DNA from: Allobosea sp. UNC402CLCol
Lineage (GTDB): Bacteria > Pseudomonadota > Alphaproteobacteria > Rhizobiales > Beijerinckiaceae
Length of the DNA: 64,000 nucleotides
Direction: 5' to 3'
Assembly (NCBI RefSeq): GCF_000745475.1
Contig: NZ_KN050692.1
Location: 124,001 to 188,000 of the forward strand
Made by a program: the position numbers and the translations under genes. The notes beneath the pieces were generated by a model. The model ran no database searches. It saw only the letters and a program-made list of their open reading frames with translations, and had not been told where the DNA came from. Shown here piece after piece: positions 37,535-45,962 of this stretch (position 1 is the first letter of the stretch; each line of letters starts with the position of its first letter).

Positions 37535-37577
37535 GTTCTCGATAGGTTCATGTTAGTTCATCTTTTGTTCTCGTCAA
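37535..37577 (-). promoter_or_regulatory. SOS promoter with two perfect LexA boxes
   Basis: On the minus strand TTGACG (37572-37577) and TAACAT (37550-37555) are 16 nt apart, a good promoter. GTTC-N7-GTTC occurs at 37556-37570, filling the spacer, and again at 37535-37549, just downstream of the -10. Both match the alphaproteobacterial LexA consensus exactly. The layout mirrors the lexA promoter at 7967-8010. It drives the 36-codon gene and possibly dnaE. Confidence 0.88.
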
Positions 37578-37676
37578 TTGCCGAGGCGAAAGGGACCGGC
37601 CCAGCCTCCTTGAAGAGTCAACGATTGCTTAACGATTGACGCTTGTGGCGCCTCGCCTGGCGTAAAACCGCGTCAT

Positions 37677-37851
37677 GCTCGGGCTCGACCCGGGCATCTC
37701 TCGCAAAATGAACTGCGGAACCACCCCGTCATCCCGGACAAGTGGCGAAGCCGCGTAGATCCGGGATCCATCGTAGAGCGGAGCGCCCTATCATGGATCC
37801 CGGCCCTCCGCTTCGCTGCGGCCGGAATGACGGGGTGGTTCCGCAGTTCAT
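37677..37851. repeat. Composite palindromic element with 25-bp terminal inverted repeats
   Basis: 37708-37732 and 37827-37851 are perfect 25-bp inverted repeats (ATGAACTGCGG...CCCCGTCAT). Between them lie GATCCGGGATCCATCGT and ATGGATCCCGG, shared with the copy at 2359-2440, and CTCCGCTTCGCTGCGGCCGG. Just before them 37677-37696 holds ATGCTCGGG/CCCGGGCAT words shared with 58702-58724. No target-site duplication is visible. It occupies most of the 390-nt gap between lolD and the SOS promoter. Confidence 0.85.
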
Positions 37852-37910
37852 CATCAGGCAGGGGAGCTCCGGGTCGCCGCTCCGCGGCGCCCGGGAATGG
37901 CGGCAGGCTC

Positions 37911-38600
37911 TTAAGCCAGCGGCACGACCAGCCCTTCGCGGATGGTGACCTGGCGGTCCATCTTGCGGGCGAGATCGAGGTTGTGCGTCGCGATCAGCGC
38001 CGCGAGCCCGGAGGCGCGGGCGAGCGCGATCAGCGTGCCGAAGACATGCTGCGCGGTTTGCGGATCGAGATTGCCGGTCGGCTCGTCCGCCAGCAGCAGG
38101 CGCGGACCGTTGGCGACAGCGCGGCCGATGGCGACGCGCTGCTGCTCGCCGCCCGAGAGCTCGCCCGGCAGATGGTCGAGCCGCTGGCCGAGACCAAGGA
38201 AGCTCAGGAGCTCCGCCGCCCGTTCCTCCGCGACATCCCGGTCCAGCCCGCGGATGCGCTGCGGCAGCACGACGTTCTCCAGCGCCGTGAATTCCGGCAG
38301 GAGATGGTGGAACTGATAGACGAAGCCGATCTCGGTGCGGCGCAGCCGCGTGCGGCCCTTGTCGTCGAGCTTGGTGGTGGCCAGCCCGCCGACGAAGACC
38401 TCGCCGCCATCCGGCTTCTCCAGCAGGCCGGCGACATGCAGCAGGGTCGACTTGCCGGTGCCGCTCGGCGCCACCAGCGCGACGACCTCGCCCGGCCAGA
38501 GCGCGAAATCGGCCTTGCGCAGCACTTCGAGCGGCGCATCCGCCTGCGGATAGAAACGCTCGACCTGCGACAGGAAGAGCGCGGGCGTTTCCTGCGCCAT
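37911..38600 (-). CDS. lolD: Lipoprotein-releasing system ATP-binding protein
   Basis: A 229-residue ABC ATPase that powers release of lipoproteins from the inner membrane to the LolA carrier. Walker A APSGTGKST is at residues 44-52, the signature LSGGEQQR at about 148-155 and Walker B LLLADEPTG follows. The ATG overlaps the stop of the upstream permease gene by one base (TGATG), so they are coupled. Family and partner are clear. Confidence 0.95.
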   Translation of the reverse strand: MAQETPALFLSQVERFYPQADAPLEVLRKADFALWPGEVVALVAPSGTGKSTLLHVAGLLEKPDGGEVFVGGLATTKLDDKGRTRLRRTEIGFVYQFHHLLPEFTALENVVLPQRIRGLDRDVAEERAAELLSFLGLGQRLDHLPGELSGGEQQRVAIGRAVANGPRLLLADEPTGNLDPQTAQHVFGTLIALARASGLAALIATHNLDLARKMDRQVTIREGLVVPLA

Positions 38601-39892
38601 CAGCCCATCCTCAGCGCTTTGACGGGGTCGAGCCGTGCCGCCTTCCAGGCCGGATAGAGCGTCGCCAGCAGCGACAGCGTCAGCGCCATCAGGACGACGT
38701 TCACGACATCGCGCCAGTCGAGCACCGAGGGGATGTCGCTGAGGAAGCGCACCGTCGGGTCCCAGAGATTGGCACCGGTGATCCAGTTCAGCGCGGCCAT
38801 GATCGACTTGATGTAGTGGGAGAAGAGAACGCCGAGGATCAGCCCGGCGAGCGTGCCGACGACGCCGATCGCTGCGCCGGTGATCAGGAAGACGCGCAGA
38901 ACCGTGCCGGCCGTCGCGCCCATGGTGCGCATGATCGCGATGTCCTCGGTCTTGTCCTTCACCAGCATGATCAGGCCGGAGACGATGTTGAGCGCCGCCA
39001 CCAACACGATCAGCGTCAGGATGATGAACATGACGTTGCGCTCGACTTCCAGCGCATTGAAGAAGCTGCGATTCCGCTGCCGCCAATCGGAGAGGACGAG
39101 CGGGCGCGGCGCATCCGCTTCGATGGCGTCGCGGACCTTCTGCGTGTTGTCGGGATTGTCGACGAAGATCTCGATGACGTTCACATCGCCGTCGCGGTTG
39201 AAATAGGCCTGGGACTCGGCGAGCGGCATGTAGACGAAGGTGCCGTCGAACTCGGTCATGCCGATAGAGAAGATCGCCTTGACCGGGTAGGCCTTGATGC
39301 GCGGCGCCGTGCCGAAGGGCGTCGAGGCGCCCTGCGGCGTCACCAGCGTGATCGTGTCCCCGACCTGGACGCCGAGCGCGTTGGCGAGGCGGATGCCGAT
39401 GGCGACGCCGGGCGGAGCGGCATCGAAGCCATCGAGCGTGCCGGACTTGATGTTGCCGCCGATGAAGGGGATCGCCTTGATGTCGGCCTCGCGCACGCCG
39501 CGCACGAGCACGCCGTTATTGCCGGTCTGGGAGGATGCCAGGGCCTGGCCCTCGACCAGCGGGATGGCGAGCTGGATGCCGGTGATCTTGCGCAGCCGCT
39601 CGGCCACGCTGTCGTAATCGTCGAGGGGCCGGTCGATCGGGGTTGCGAAGATATGGCCGTTCACGCCAACGATCTTCTCGAGCAGCTCCTTGCGGAAGCC
39701 GTTCATCACCGACATCACGATGATCAGCGTCGCGACGCCGAGCATGATGCCGAGAAAGGAGAAGCCGGCGATGACCGAGACGAAGCCCTCGCGCCGGCGC
39801 GTCCGGAGATAGCGCCCGGCGAGCAGCCATTCGAAGCCGGCAAAAGGCTTCGTGCCGGTCGGGATGTCCGAACTTTCGGCGACGGCGCTCAT
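38600..39892 (-). CDS. lolC: Lipoprotein-releasing system permease (LolC/LolE family)
   Basis: A 430-residue inner-membrane permease with one N-terminal span (FVSVIAGFSFLGIMLGVATLIIVMSVMNGF), a large periplasmic MacB-like core and three C-terminal spans in FtsX arrangement. GFRKELLEKIVGVNGH is typical of LolC/E. Only one such gene is present, so the complex is probably a homodimer with LolD, as inferred for alphaproteobacteria with a merged LolC/E (LolF). proS lies 28 nt upstream on the same strand. Confidence 0.94.
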   Translation of the reverse strand: MSAVAESSDIPTGTKPFAGFEWLLAGRYLRTRRREGFVSVIAGFSFLGIMLGVATLIIVMSVMNGFRKELLEKIVGVNGHIFATPIDRPLDDYDSVAERLRKITGIQLAIPLVEGQALASSQTGNNGVLVRGVREADIKAIPFIGGNIKSGTLDGFDAAPPGVAIGIRLANALGVQVGDTITLVTPQGASTPFGTAPRIKAYPVKAIFSIGMTEFDGTFVYMPLAESQAYFNRDGDVNVIEIFVDNPDNTQKVRDAIEADAPRPLVLSDWRQRNRSFFNALEVERNVMFIILTLIVLVAALNIVSGLIMLVKDKTEDIAIMRTMGATAGTVLRVFLITGAAIGVVGTLAGLILGVLFSHYIKSIMAALNWITGANLWDPTVRFLSDIPSVLDWRDVVNVVLMALTLSLLATLYPAWKAARLDPVKALRMG

Positions 39893-39920
39893 GCCCAATA
39901 TCCCGCTGCCCGATATCCCG

Positions 39921-41252
39921 TCACGCCGCCTTGCCCTTGAAGCGATCGAGAGCGGCCTCCAGCGAGACGAGCTCGCGCTCGCCGCCGGCACGGCGCTTGA
40001 TCTCGACCTTGCCCTCGGCCAGCCCCTTGGGGCCGACGATGATCTGCCAGGGCACGCCGATCAGGTCGGCGGTGGCGAATTTGGCGCCCGGCCGGTCGTC
40101 GGTGTCGTCGAGCAGCGCGTCGTAACCCTTGGCGAGCAGGTCCTTGTAGAGGCGTTCGGCTGCGCCGTCGGTTGCGGCGTCGCCAGCCTTGAGGTTGATG
40201 ACGGCGATGTCGAAGGGTGCGATCTCCTCGGGCCAGACGATGCCGGCATCGTCATGTCCGGCCTCGATCAGCGCCGCGACGAGGCGGCTCGGCCCAATGC
40301 CGTAGGAACCGCCATGGAGCAGGACCTGCTGGCCGTCCGGGCCAGTGACGCTCGCGCCCATGGGCTCGGAATATTTCGTGCCGAAATAGAAGATGTGACC
40401 GACCTCGATGCCGCGCGCCGAGACGCGCTTCTCCTCGGGAATCGCTTCGAAAGCGGCCTTGTCGTGCATCTCCTCCGTGGCGGCATAAAGGCTCGTCCAC
40501 TTGTCGACGACGCCCTGCAGGCCCGGAACGCTGTCGAAATCGGTGTCGGCCGCCGGAGTCTGGAAGTTCAGATAGTCGCTGTGGCAGAACACCTCGCTCT
40601 CGCCGGTCGAGGCCAGAACGATGAACTCGTGAGACAGGTCGCCGCCGATCGGGCCGGTATCGGCGCGCATCGGGATCGCCCTCAGGCCGAGCCGCGCGAA
40701 GGTGCGCAGATAGGCGGTGAACATGCGGTTATAGGCGTGGCGGGCCGTGTCCTTGTCGAGGTCGAAGGAATAGGCGTCCTTCATCAGGAACTCGCGGCCG
40801 CGCATCACGCCGAAGCGCGGACGCACCTCGTCGCGGAACTTCCACTGGATGTGGTAGAGATTGAGCGGCAGGTCCTTGTAGGACTTGACATAGGCCCGGA
40901 CGATCTCGGTGACCATCTCCTCATTGGTCGGGCCGTAGAGCATGTCGCGATCATGCCGGTCCTTGATGCGCAGCATCTCCTTGCCATAGGCGTCGTAGCG
41001 CCCGCTCTCGCGCCAGAGATCGGCCGATTGGATCGTCGGCATCAGGATCTCGACGGCGCCCGAGCGGTTCTGCTCCTCGCGCACCACCTTGCAGATCTTG
41101 TCGAGCACGCGCAGGCCCAGCGGCAGCCACGCATAAATGCCGGCCGATTCCTGACGGATCATGCCGGCGCGCAGCATCAGCCGGTGCGAGACGATCTCCG
41201 CTTCCTTGGGCGTGTCGCGCAGAATGGGCAGGAAATAGCGGGAAAGACGCAT
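39921..41252 (-). CDS. proS: Prolyl-tRNA synthetase
   Basis: A 443-residue class II synthetase that charges tRNA-Pro. It starts at MRLSRYFLPILRDTPKEAE (41252). Class II motifs are visible as GIYAWLPLGLRVLDKI, RDEVRPRFGVMRGREFLMKDAYSF split across motif 2, and GGSYGIGPSRLVAALIE (motif 3). The length matches the short alphaproteobacterial type that lacks the editing insertion of E. coli ProRS. It appears to head the proS-lolC-lolD unit. Confidence 0.97.
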   Translation of the reverse strand: MRLSRYFLPILRDTPKEAEIVSHRLMLRAGMIRQESAGIYAWLPLGLRVLDKICKVVREEQNRSGAVEILMPTIQSADLWRESGRYDAYGKEMLRIKDRHDRDMLYGPTNEEMVTEIVRAYVKSYKDLPLNLYHIQWKFRDEVRPRFGVMRGREFLMKDAYSFDLDKDTARHAYNRMFTAYLRTFARLGLRAIPMRADTGPIGGDLSHEFIVLASTGESEVFCHSDYLNFQTPAADTDFDSVPGLQGVVDKWTSLYAATEEMHDKAAFEAIPEEKRVSARGIEVGHIFYFGTKYSEPMGASVTGPDGQQVLLHGGSYGIGPSRLVAALIEAGHDDAGIVWPEEIAPFDIAVINLKAGDAATDGAAERLYKDLLAKGYDALLDDTDDRPGAKFATADLIGVPWQIIVGPKGLAEGKVEIKRRAGGERELVSLEAALDRFKGKAA

Positions 41253-41420
41253 CGGAAAACCTGTCGGAGGGCGTCGCGCAGGGCCCTGCACGACGAGTCG
41301 CTTCACCTGAGAGACACCATCGCTCTCGGCAAAATGCAAACCAAAATCGGCAGAAAGCGGCGGAAGATGGCGAAGTTATGTGTCTTGCGCCCCGCCCCGT
41401 CGGCCGAGCTGGAACCGGAC

Positions 41421-41452
41421 CCGTCATTCCGGGCCATGATCCGGAATGACGG
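41421..41452. repeat. Inverted repeat between coaD and proS
   Basis: CCGTCATTCCGG (41421-41432) pairs with CCGGAATGACGG (41441-41452) around GCCATGAT, 12 nt past the coaD stop. The same arm sequence appears in the composite element near 37824-37834, so this is a short member of that repeat group. It could terminate coaD transcription. Confidence 0.8.
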
Positions 41453-41463
41453 CCGTTTATGCT

Positions 41464-41964
41464 TCAGCCTTTGGCGAAGCGCGCCTTCAGCGCCGCCAGC
41501 ACCGGCGGCGGCACGAAAGCCGAAACATCGCCGCCCATCGCCGCGATCTGCCGGACCAGCGTCGCGGTGATGTGGCGCACACCGGGCGAGGCCGGCAGGA
41601 AGACCGTCTGCACATCGGGCGCCATCGTGCCGTTCATGCCGGCCATCTGCATCTCGTAATCGAGATCAGTGCCGTCGCGCAGGCCGCGGATGATGAGCGT
41701 GGCGCCCGCGCGACGGGCCGCGTCGACGGCGAGATCGTCGAAGGTCACGACGTCGAGCACGGCCCCCTTCGCCGCCAGCAGCGGGGATGCGACTGCGCGC
41801 ACTAGATCGGCGCGCTGCTCGACGGGGAGAAGCGGCGCCTTGCCGGGGTGAACGCCGATCGCGACGACCAGCCTGTCGCAAAGCCCTGCTGCGGCGGCGA
41901 TGACGTCGGCATGGCCGTTGGTCACGGGGTCGAAGGAGCCGGTGTAGAAAGCGGTGCGCGTCAT
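41464..41964 (-). CDS. coaD: Phosphopantetheine adenylyltransferase
   Basis: A 166-residue nucleotidyltransferase that makes dephospho-CoA from phosphopantetheine and ATP. GSFDPVTNGH (9-18) is the TxGH-type nucleotide motif. IIRGLRDGTDLDYEMQMA and the ISSTLVR-like ITATLVRQIA complete the signature. Its own terminator-like palindrome separates it from proS. Confidence 0.97.
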   Translation of the reverse strand: MTRTAFYTGSFDPVTNGHADVIAAAAGLCDRLVVAIGVHPGKAPLLPVEQRADLVRAVASPLLAAKGAVLDVVTFDDLAVDAARRAGATLIIRGLRDGTDLDYEMQMAGMNGTMAPDVQTVFLPASPGVRHITATLVRQIAAMGGDVSAFVPPPVLAALKARFAKG

Positions 41965-42050
41965 GATCCAGCGTTAGCGGCTGGCATCGCCGGCGACAAG
42001 CACCGCCGGCTGCAAAGCCGCGTGCCGCCGCATCGGTTGCCGCAACAGGA

Positions 42051-42173
42051 TCAGGAGAACGGAACGATCGCCGTAAGCGCCGCAACGCTGCCGAGGATGA
42101 TCGCGACGCAGATCATCAGGGGCGCCAGGAAGGAAACAGGGCGGGACGCGACTTGGAACGGGTAGGCATGCAT
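42051..42173 (-). CDS. Possible 40-residue membrane protein
   Basis: A small ORF on the minus strand upstream of coaD. It begins MHAYPFQVASRPVSF and continues with a strongly hydrophobic stretch (LAPLMICVAIILGSVAALTAIV) that would span the membrane once. A GAGG lies 9 nt before the ATG. The ORF is followed by coaD after 86 nt. No family is recognised, and it rests only on the hydrophobic pattern and the ribosome binding site, so it may not be real. Confidence 0.4.
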   Translation of the reverse strand: MHAYPFQVASRPVSFLAPLMICVAIILGSVAALTAIVPFS

Positions 42174-42327
42174 CGAAGACAGCCTCGCGAATCAAAGAAT
42201 TACTGCATTTCCGTTGGGTGAAGGCGCCAGCGGGCCGCGCCGCGGCAGGATCGTGACGAAATCGTGACGTTTGCCCCGTTTCGCGCTTTCGATTGGCTTT
42301 TCCGGCCGACCGCCCTACATCGCCGGA

Positions 42328-44199
42328 ATGCTGACGATCAACGACATCACCTATCGCCTCGGCGAGCGCCTGCTGCTCGACCACACCGGCGCCGCAATTC
42401 CCGATGGCGCGCGCGTCGGCTTCGTCGGCCGCAACGGCACCGGCAAGACCACGCTGTTCAAGATCATCACCGGTGATCTCGGCACCGAGAGCGGCAATAT
42501 CAGCCTGCCGAAGGGACGGCGCATCGGCGGCGTCGCGCAGGAAGCGCCGGGCGGGCCGGAATCGCTGATCGAGGTGGTGCTCGCCGCCGACATCGAGCGC
42601 ACCGCCCTGATGAAGGAGAGCGAGACCGCGACCGATCCGCATCGCATCGCCGAGATCGAGACGCGGCTCGCCGATATCGGCGCCCATTCCGCGCCGGCCC
42701 GCGCCGCGATGGTGCTGCACGGGCTCGGCTTCAACGAGGAGGCTCAGCAGCGTCCCTGCTCCGATTTCTCGGGCGGCTGGCGCATGCGCGTCGCCCTGGC
42801 GGCCGTGCTGTTCTCGGAGCCCGACCTGCTGCTGCTCGACGAGCCGACCAACTATCTCGATCTCGAAGGCACGCTCTGGCTCTACGACTACCTCGAGCGC
42901 TATCCGCATACCGTGATCGTCATCAGCCATGATCGCGAATTGCTGGACACCTCTGTCGACCACATCATGCATCTCGACCAGGGCAAGCTCACGCTCTATC
43001 GCGGCGGCTATTCCTCCTTCGAGAAGCAGCGGGCTGAGAAGCAGATGCAGCTCGCCCGCGCCAAGGAGAAGCAGGACGCCGAGCGCAAGCATCTCCAAGC
43101 CTTCGTCGACCGCTTCAAGGCCAAGGCTTCGAAGGCGCGGCAGGCCCAGTCGCGCGTCAAGCGGCTGGAGAAGATGCAGACGATCGCCGCCATCACCGAC
43201 CGCGACGTCCAGCCCTTCGCCTTCCCGGGCCCCGAGAAGCCGCTCTCGCCGCCGATGATCGTGCTGGAGGATGCGAGCGCCGGCTATGGCGAGCGCAAGG
43301 TGCTGTCGCGGCTCAATCTCAGCCTCGCGCCGGACGATCGCATCGCGCTGCTCGGCTCCAACGGCAACGGCAAGTCGACCTTCTGCAAGCTGATCGGCGG
43401 CCGGCTCGACGCCATGTCCGGCGAGATGAAGAAGTCGAGCAAGCTGGAGACCGCCTATTTCGCCCAGCACCAGCTCGACGAATTGCGGATCGAGGATACG
43501 CCGGTCGGCCATCTGCGCGATCTGATGCCGGATGCGCCTGAGGCAAAAGTGCGCTCCAAGGCGGCGCAGATCGGCTTCCCCGCGTCCAAGGCGGATACGC
43601 CGGTGAAGCTGCTCTCCGGCGGCGAGAAGGCACGGTTGATGCTCGGGCTCGCGACCTTCCACGGGCCGCATCTGCTGATCCTCGACGAGCCGACCAACCA
43701 TCTCGACATCGACAGCCGCACGGCGCTGGTCAATGCGATCAACGACTATCCCGGCGCCGTCATGCTGGTCAGCCACGACCGCTTCCTGATCGAGGCCTGC
43801 GCCGACAGGCTCTGGCTGGTCGCGGGCGGCACGGTGAAGAATTTCGACGGCGACATGGACGACTACCGCACCTATGTGCTCGGCGCAGCCAAAGCCGAAA
43901 GGCGCGGCAAGCCGGCGCCGGAGGCCACTGCGAAGCCGAAAGCGGACGAGCGCAAGGAAGCGGCGACCAAGCGCGTGGCGCAGGGGCCGCTCCGGCAGAA
44001 GCTCAACCTCGCCGAGGCACGCATCGCCAAGCTGACGGGCCTCATCGAGAAGGTCGATGCCGCGCTCGCCAACGGCGCCTTTTCGCGCGAGCCCGACAAG
44101 GCGCTGCAGCTCTCCCGCCAGCGGGCCGAGCTGGCGGAAGCGCTCGCGGCGGCGGAGGAGGAGTGGCTGGTGCTGGGCGAGGAGTTGGAGAGCGCCTGA
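42328..44199 (+). CDS. ABC-F family ATPase
   Basis: A 623-residue cytoplasmic protein with two ABC domains and no membrane spans. Walker A motifs are GRNGTGKTT (34-42) and GSNGNGKST (about 350-358). Signatures are FSGGWRMR and LSGGEKARL, with Walker B LLLLDEPTNYLD and LLILDEPTNHLD. The linker between them is charged (EKQRAEKQMQLARAKEKQD), and the C-terminus is a coiled-coil (LNLAEARIAKLTGLIEKV). ABC-F proteins act on the ribosome. It resembles the Uup/YheS-like group, but the exact subfamily is uncertain. Confidence 0.93.
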   Translation: MLTINDITYRLGERLLLDHTGAAIPDGARVGFVGRNGTGKTTLFKIITGDLGTESGNISLPKGRRIGGVAQEAPGGPESLIEVVLAADIERTALMKESETATDPHRIAEIETRLADIGAHSAPARAAMVLHGLGFNEEAQQRPCSDFSGGWRMRVALAAVLFSEPDLLLLDEPTNYLDLEGTLWLYDYLERYPHTVIVISHDRELLDTSVDHIMHLDQGKLTLYRGGYSSFEKQRAEKQMQLARAKEKQDAERKHLQAFVDRFKAKASKARQAQSRVKRLEKMQTIAAITDRDVQPFAFPGPEKPLSPPMIVLEDASAGYGERKVLSRLNLSLAPDDRIALLGSNGNGKSTFCKLIGGRLDAMSGEMKKSSKLETAYFAQHQLDELRIEDTPVGHLRDLMPDAPEAKVRSKAAQIGFPASKADTPVKLLSGGEKARLMLGLATFHGPHLLILDEPTNHLDIDSRTALVNAINDYPGAVMLVSHDRFLIEACADRLWLVAGGTVKNFDGDMDDYRTYVLGAAKAERRGKPAPEATAKPKADERKEAATKRVAQGPLRQKLNLAEARIAKLTGLIEKVDAALANGAFSREPDKALQLSRQRAELAEALAAAEEEWLVLGEELESA

Positions 44200-44348
44200 A
44201 GCACGCGCTTCGGGCCGAACGAACATGGTCCGAGCCAGGCACGCGTTTATCCGAGCAAGCGGCGCATGTCGTGCGCCCGTTCGCGGCGGCGTTTGCCTCT
44301 CTGAAACGACTATCGGGGCATGCTCGACGGGTTGCCCGGAGATCCGAT

Positions 44349-45035
44349 GTGGAAACGTCCCTTTATCTACCCGTCAAACGCTTCCTCGAGGGCCTCGGCT
44401 ATAGCGTCAAGGGCGAAATCGGGCATTGCGATCTCGTCGGGCTGCGGGATGACGATCCGGCCGTGGTGGTCATCGGCGAGCTCAAGCTGACGTTCAATCT
44501 GGAGCTCATTCTGCAGGGTGTGGACAGAATGAGCCTCGGCGACGAGATCTGGCTGGCCGCCCAGCTTTCCGCCAAGGGCAAGGGCCGCGAAAGCGATCCG
44601 CGATATCGCAATCTCTGCCGACGCCTCGGTTTTGGACTGCTGGGCGTCTCCTCATCCGGCCGCGTCGACGTCCTGGTGTCTCCCACCGCGCCGACGCCCC
44701 GGAAGGATCCGCGCCGGCGCTCGAGATTGGTCGAGGAGCATAAACGACGCCAGGGCGACCCCGCCGCCGGCGGAGGCACGCGCAAGCCGATCATGACGGC
44801 CTATCGCCAGCAGGCGCTCGCCTGCGCGGCAGCGATGACATCGGCGCCGCAACGGCCGCGCGATCTCAAGCGATCCTTCCCCGATGCCCAGAAGATCCTG
44901 CGCAGGAATGTCTATGGCTGGTTCGAGCGCTCCGAGCGCGGCGTCTACGCGCTGACCGAGACAGGCCGCAGCGCGTTGGCGACATGGCTGCCGGAGCCTC
45001 CTGCGGGCCAGGATGGCAGCGGAGTGGCTGCCTGA
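44349..45035 (+). CDS. DUF2161 family PD-(D/E)XK-like protein
   Basis: A 228-residue protein starting with GTG (44349), chosen since CGGAGA lies upstream and the family begins METSLYLPVK-like; here VETSLYLPVKRFLEGLGY. HCDLVGLRDDDPAVVVIGELK holds the Asp and Glu-x-Lys expected of the nuclease core. The C-terminal DLKRSFPDAQKILRRNVYGW and FERSERGVYALTETG resemble a winged helix. DUF2161 members are called putative phosphodiesterases, but activity is unproven. It lies 149 nt after the ABC-F gene. Confidence 0.82.
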   Translation: METSLYLPVKRFLEGLGYSVKGEIGHCDLVGLRDDDPAVVVIGELKLTFNLELILQGVDRMSLGDEIWLAAQLSAKGKGRESDPRYRNLCRRLGFGLLGVSSSGRVDVLVSPTAPTPRKDPRRRSRLVEEHKRRQGDPAAGGGTRKPIMTAYRQQALACAAAMTSAPQRPRDLKRSFPDAQKILRRNVYGWFERSERGVYALTETGRSALATWLPEPPAGQDGSGVAA

Positions 45036-45115
45036 GGTCCGGGCATCCGCCATCGGCAGCGCCGCGCAGCGAGCATCAACTGCCCGCTGCCCGCACCGGA
45101 GGCTGACGCCGTCGC

Positions 45116-45820
45116 CTAGGCCGGCAGGACGACCACCTTCGTCTTGACCGGCGTGCGATTGTACAGGTGGATCATGTCCTGGCTGAGCAGGCCGACACAG
45201 CCGCTCGTGACCCCCGAGCCGATCGACTCGGGATCGCTCGACGCATAGATCGTGTAGAGCGTGTAGACGCCGTTCTGATAGAGATGGAGCGTGCGGGCGC
45301 CGAGCGGGTTGTCGAGGCCACCCGGCATGCCGCGGGCGTATTTGGCGGCCTCGGGCTGGCGCTTGATCATTTCCTTGGGCGGTGTCCAGGTCGCCCATTC
45401 GGACTTGCGCCCGACATAGGCGTCGCCGTTCCAGCGGAACCCGTCGCGGCCGACATTGGCGCCGTAGCGTGTGGCGGCCCCGTCTTCCTCGATGCGGTAA
45501 ACGTAGTAATTGCCGGGATCGACGATGATCGTGCCGGGCGCTTCCTTGGTTTCGTAGCGCACGGTCTTGCGGAAATATTTCGGATCGACCTTGGTGACGT
45601 CGACCGCCGGGATCGGGAATTTCTCCTCAGGCACGGGCCCGTAGACCTTCTCCGCCTCGGCGAGGCTCATGCCGTCGGAGATCGCGCAACCGCCCAGCGT
45701 CAGCGCGCCGAGCCCCATGGCGGAGCCGGCCAGAAACGACCGGCGGTTGAGAAGCCCCGCGCGACGCTCCAGCAGAGCAATCTCGTCCATCTTGCCGGAA
45801 TCGGCATTCCTACCGTCCAT
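45116..45820 (-). CDS. L,D-transpeptidase-like lipoprotein with altered active site
   Basis: A 235-residue YkuD-fold protein. Residues 25-45 combine a twin-arginine motif (NRRSFLAGS) with a lipobox ending at Cys45 (TLGGC), so it should be a membrane-anchored lipoprotein. The YkuD domain fills about 95-230. The usual IHGT appears as IYAS (191-194), and after the nucleophile Cys208 (TSGC) the Arg of SGCIR is Gly210. The conserved His is therefore missing, and classical L,D-transpeptidase activity is doubtful. A start two codons upstream (45826) is also possible. Confidence 0.82.
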   Translation of the reverse strand: MDGRNADSGKMDEIALLERRAGLLNRRSFLAGSAMGLGALTLGGCAISDGMSLAEAEKVYGPVPEEKFPIPAVDVTKVDPKYFRKTVRYETKEAPGTIIVDPGNYYVYRIEEDGAATRYGANVGRDGFRWNGDAYVGRKSEWATWTPPKEMIKRQPEAAKYARGMPGGLDNPLGARTLHLYQNGVYTLYTIYASSDPESIGSGVTSGCVGLLSQDMIHLYNRTPVKTKVVVLPA

Positions 45821-45962
45821 GATCATCTCTGGTCGCTTCCCATGTCCTGCTGCCCGACGAGAACATACGCCGGTCTAGTTCCGCTGAACGTCTTGTTGAA
45901 TTGAGAGTGCCGCCACGGGGCTCGACTGGCAAGCCCGGGGATGACGGCCGAGCAGACGCCGC

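Noticed and set aside
41974..44226. A minus-strand open frame of 750 codons opposite the ABC-F gene
   Set aside because: The ABC-F protein has two full sets of ATPase motifs on the plus strand; the antisense frame has none.
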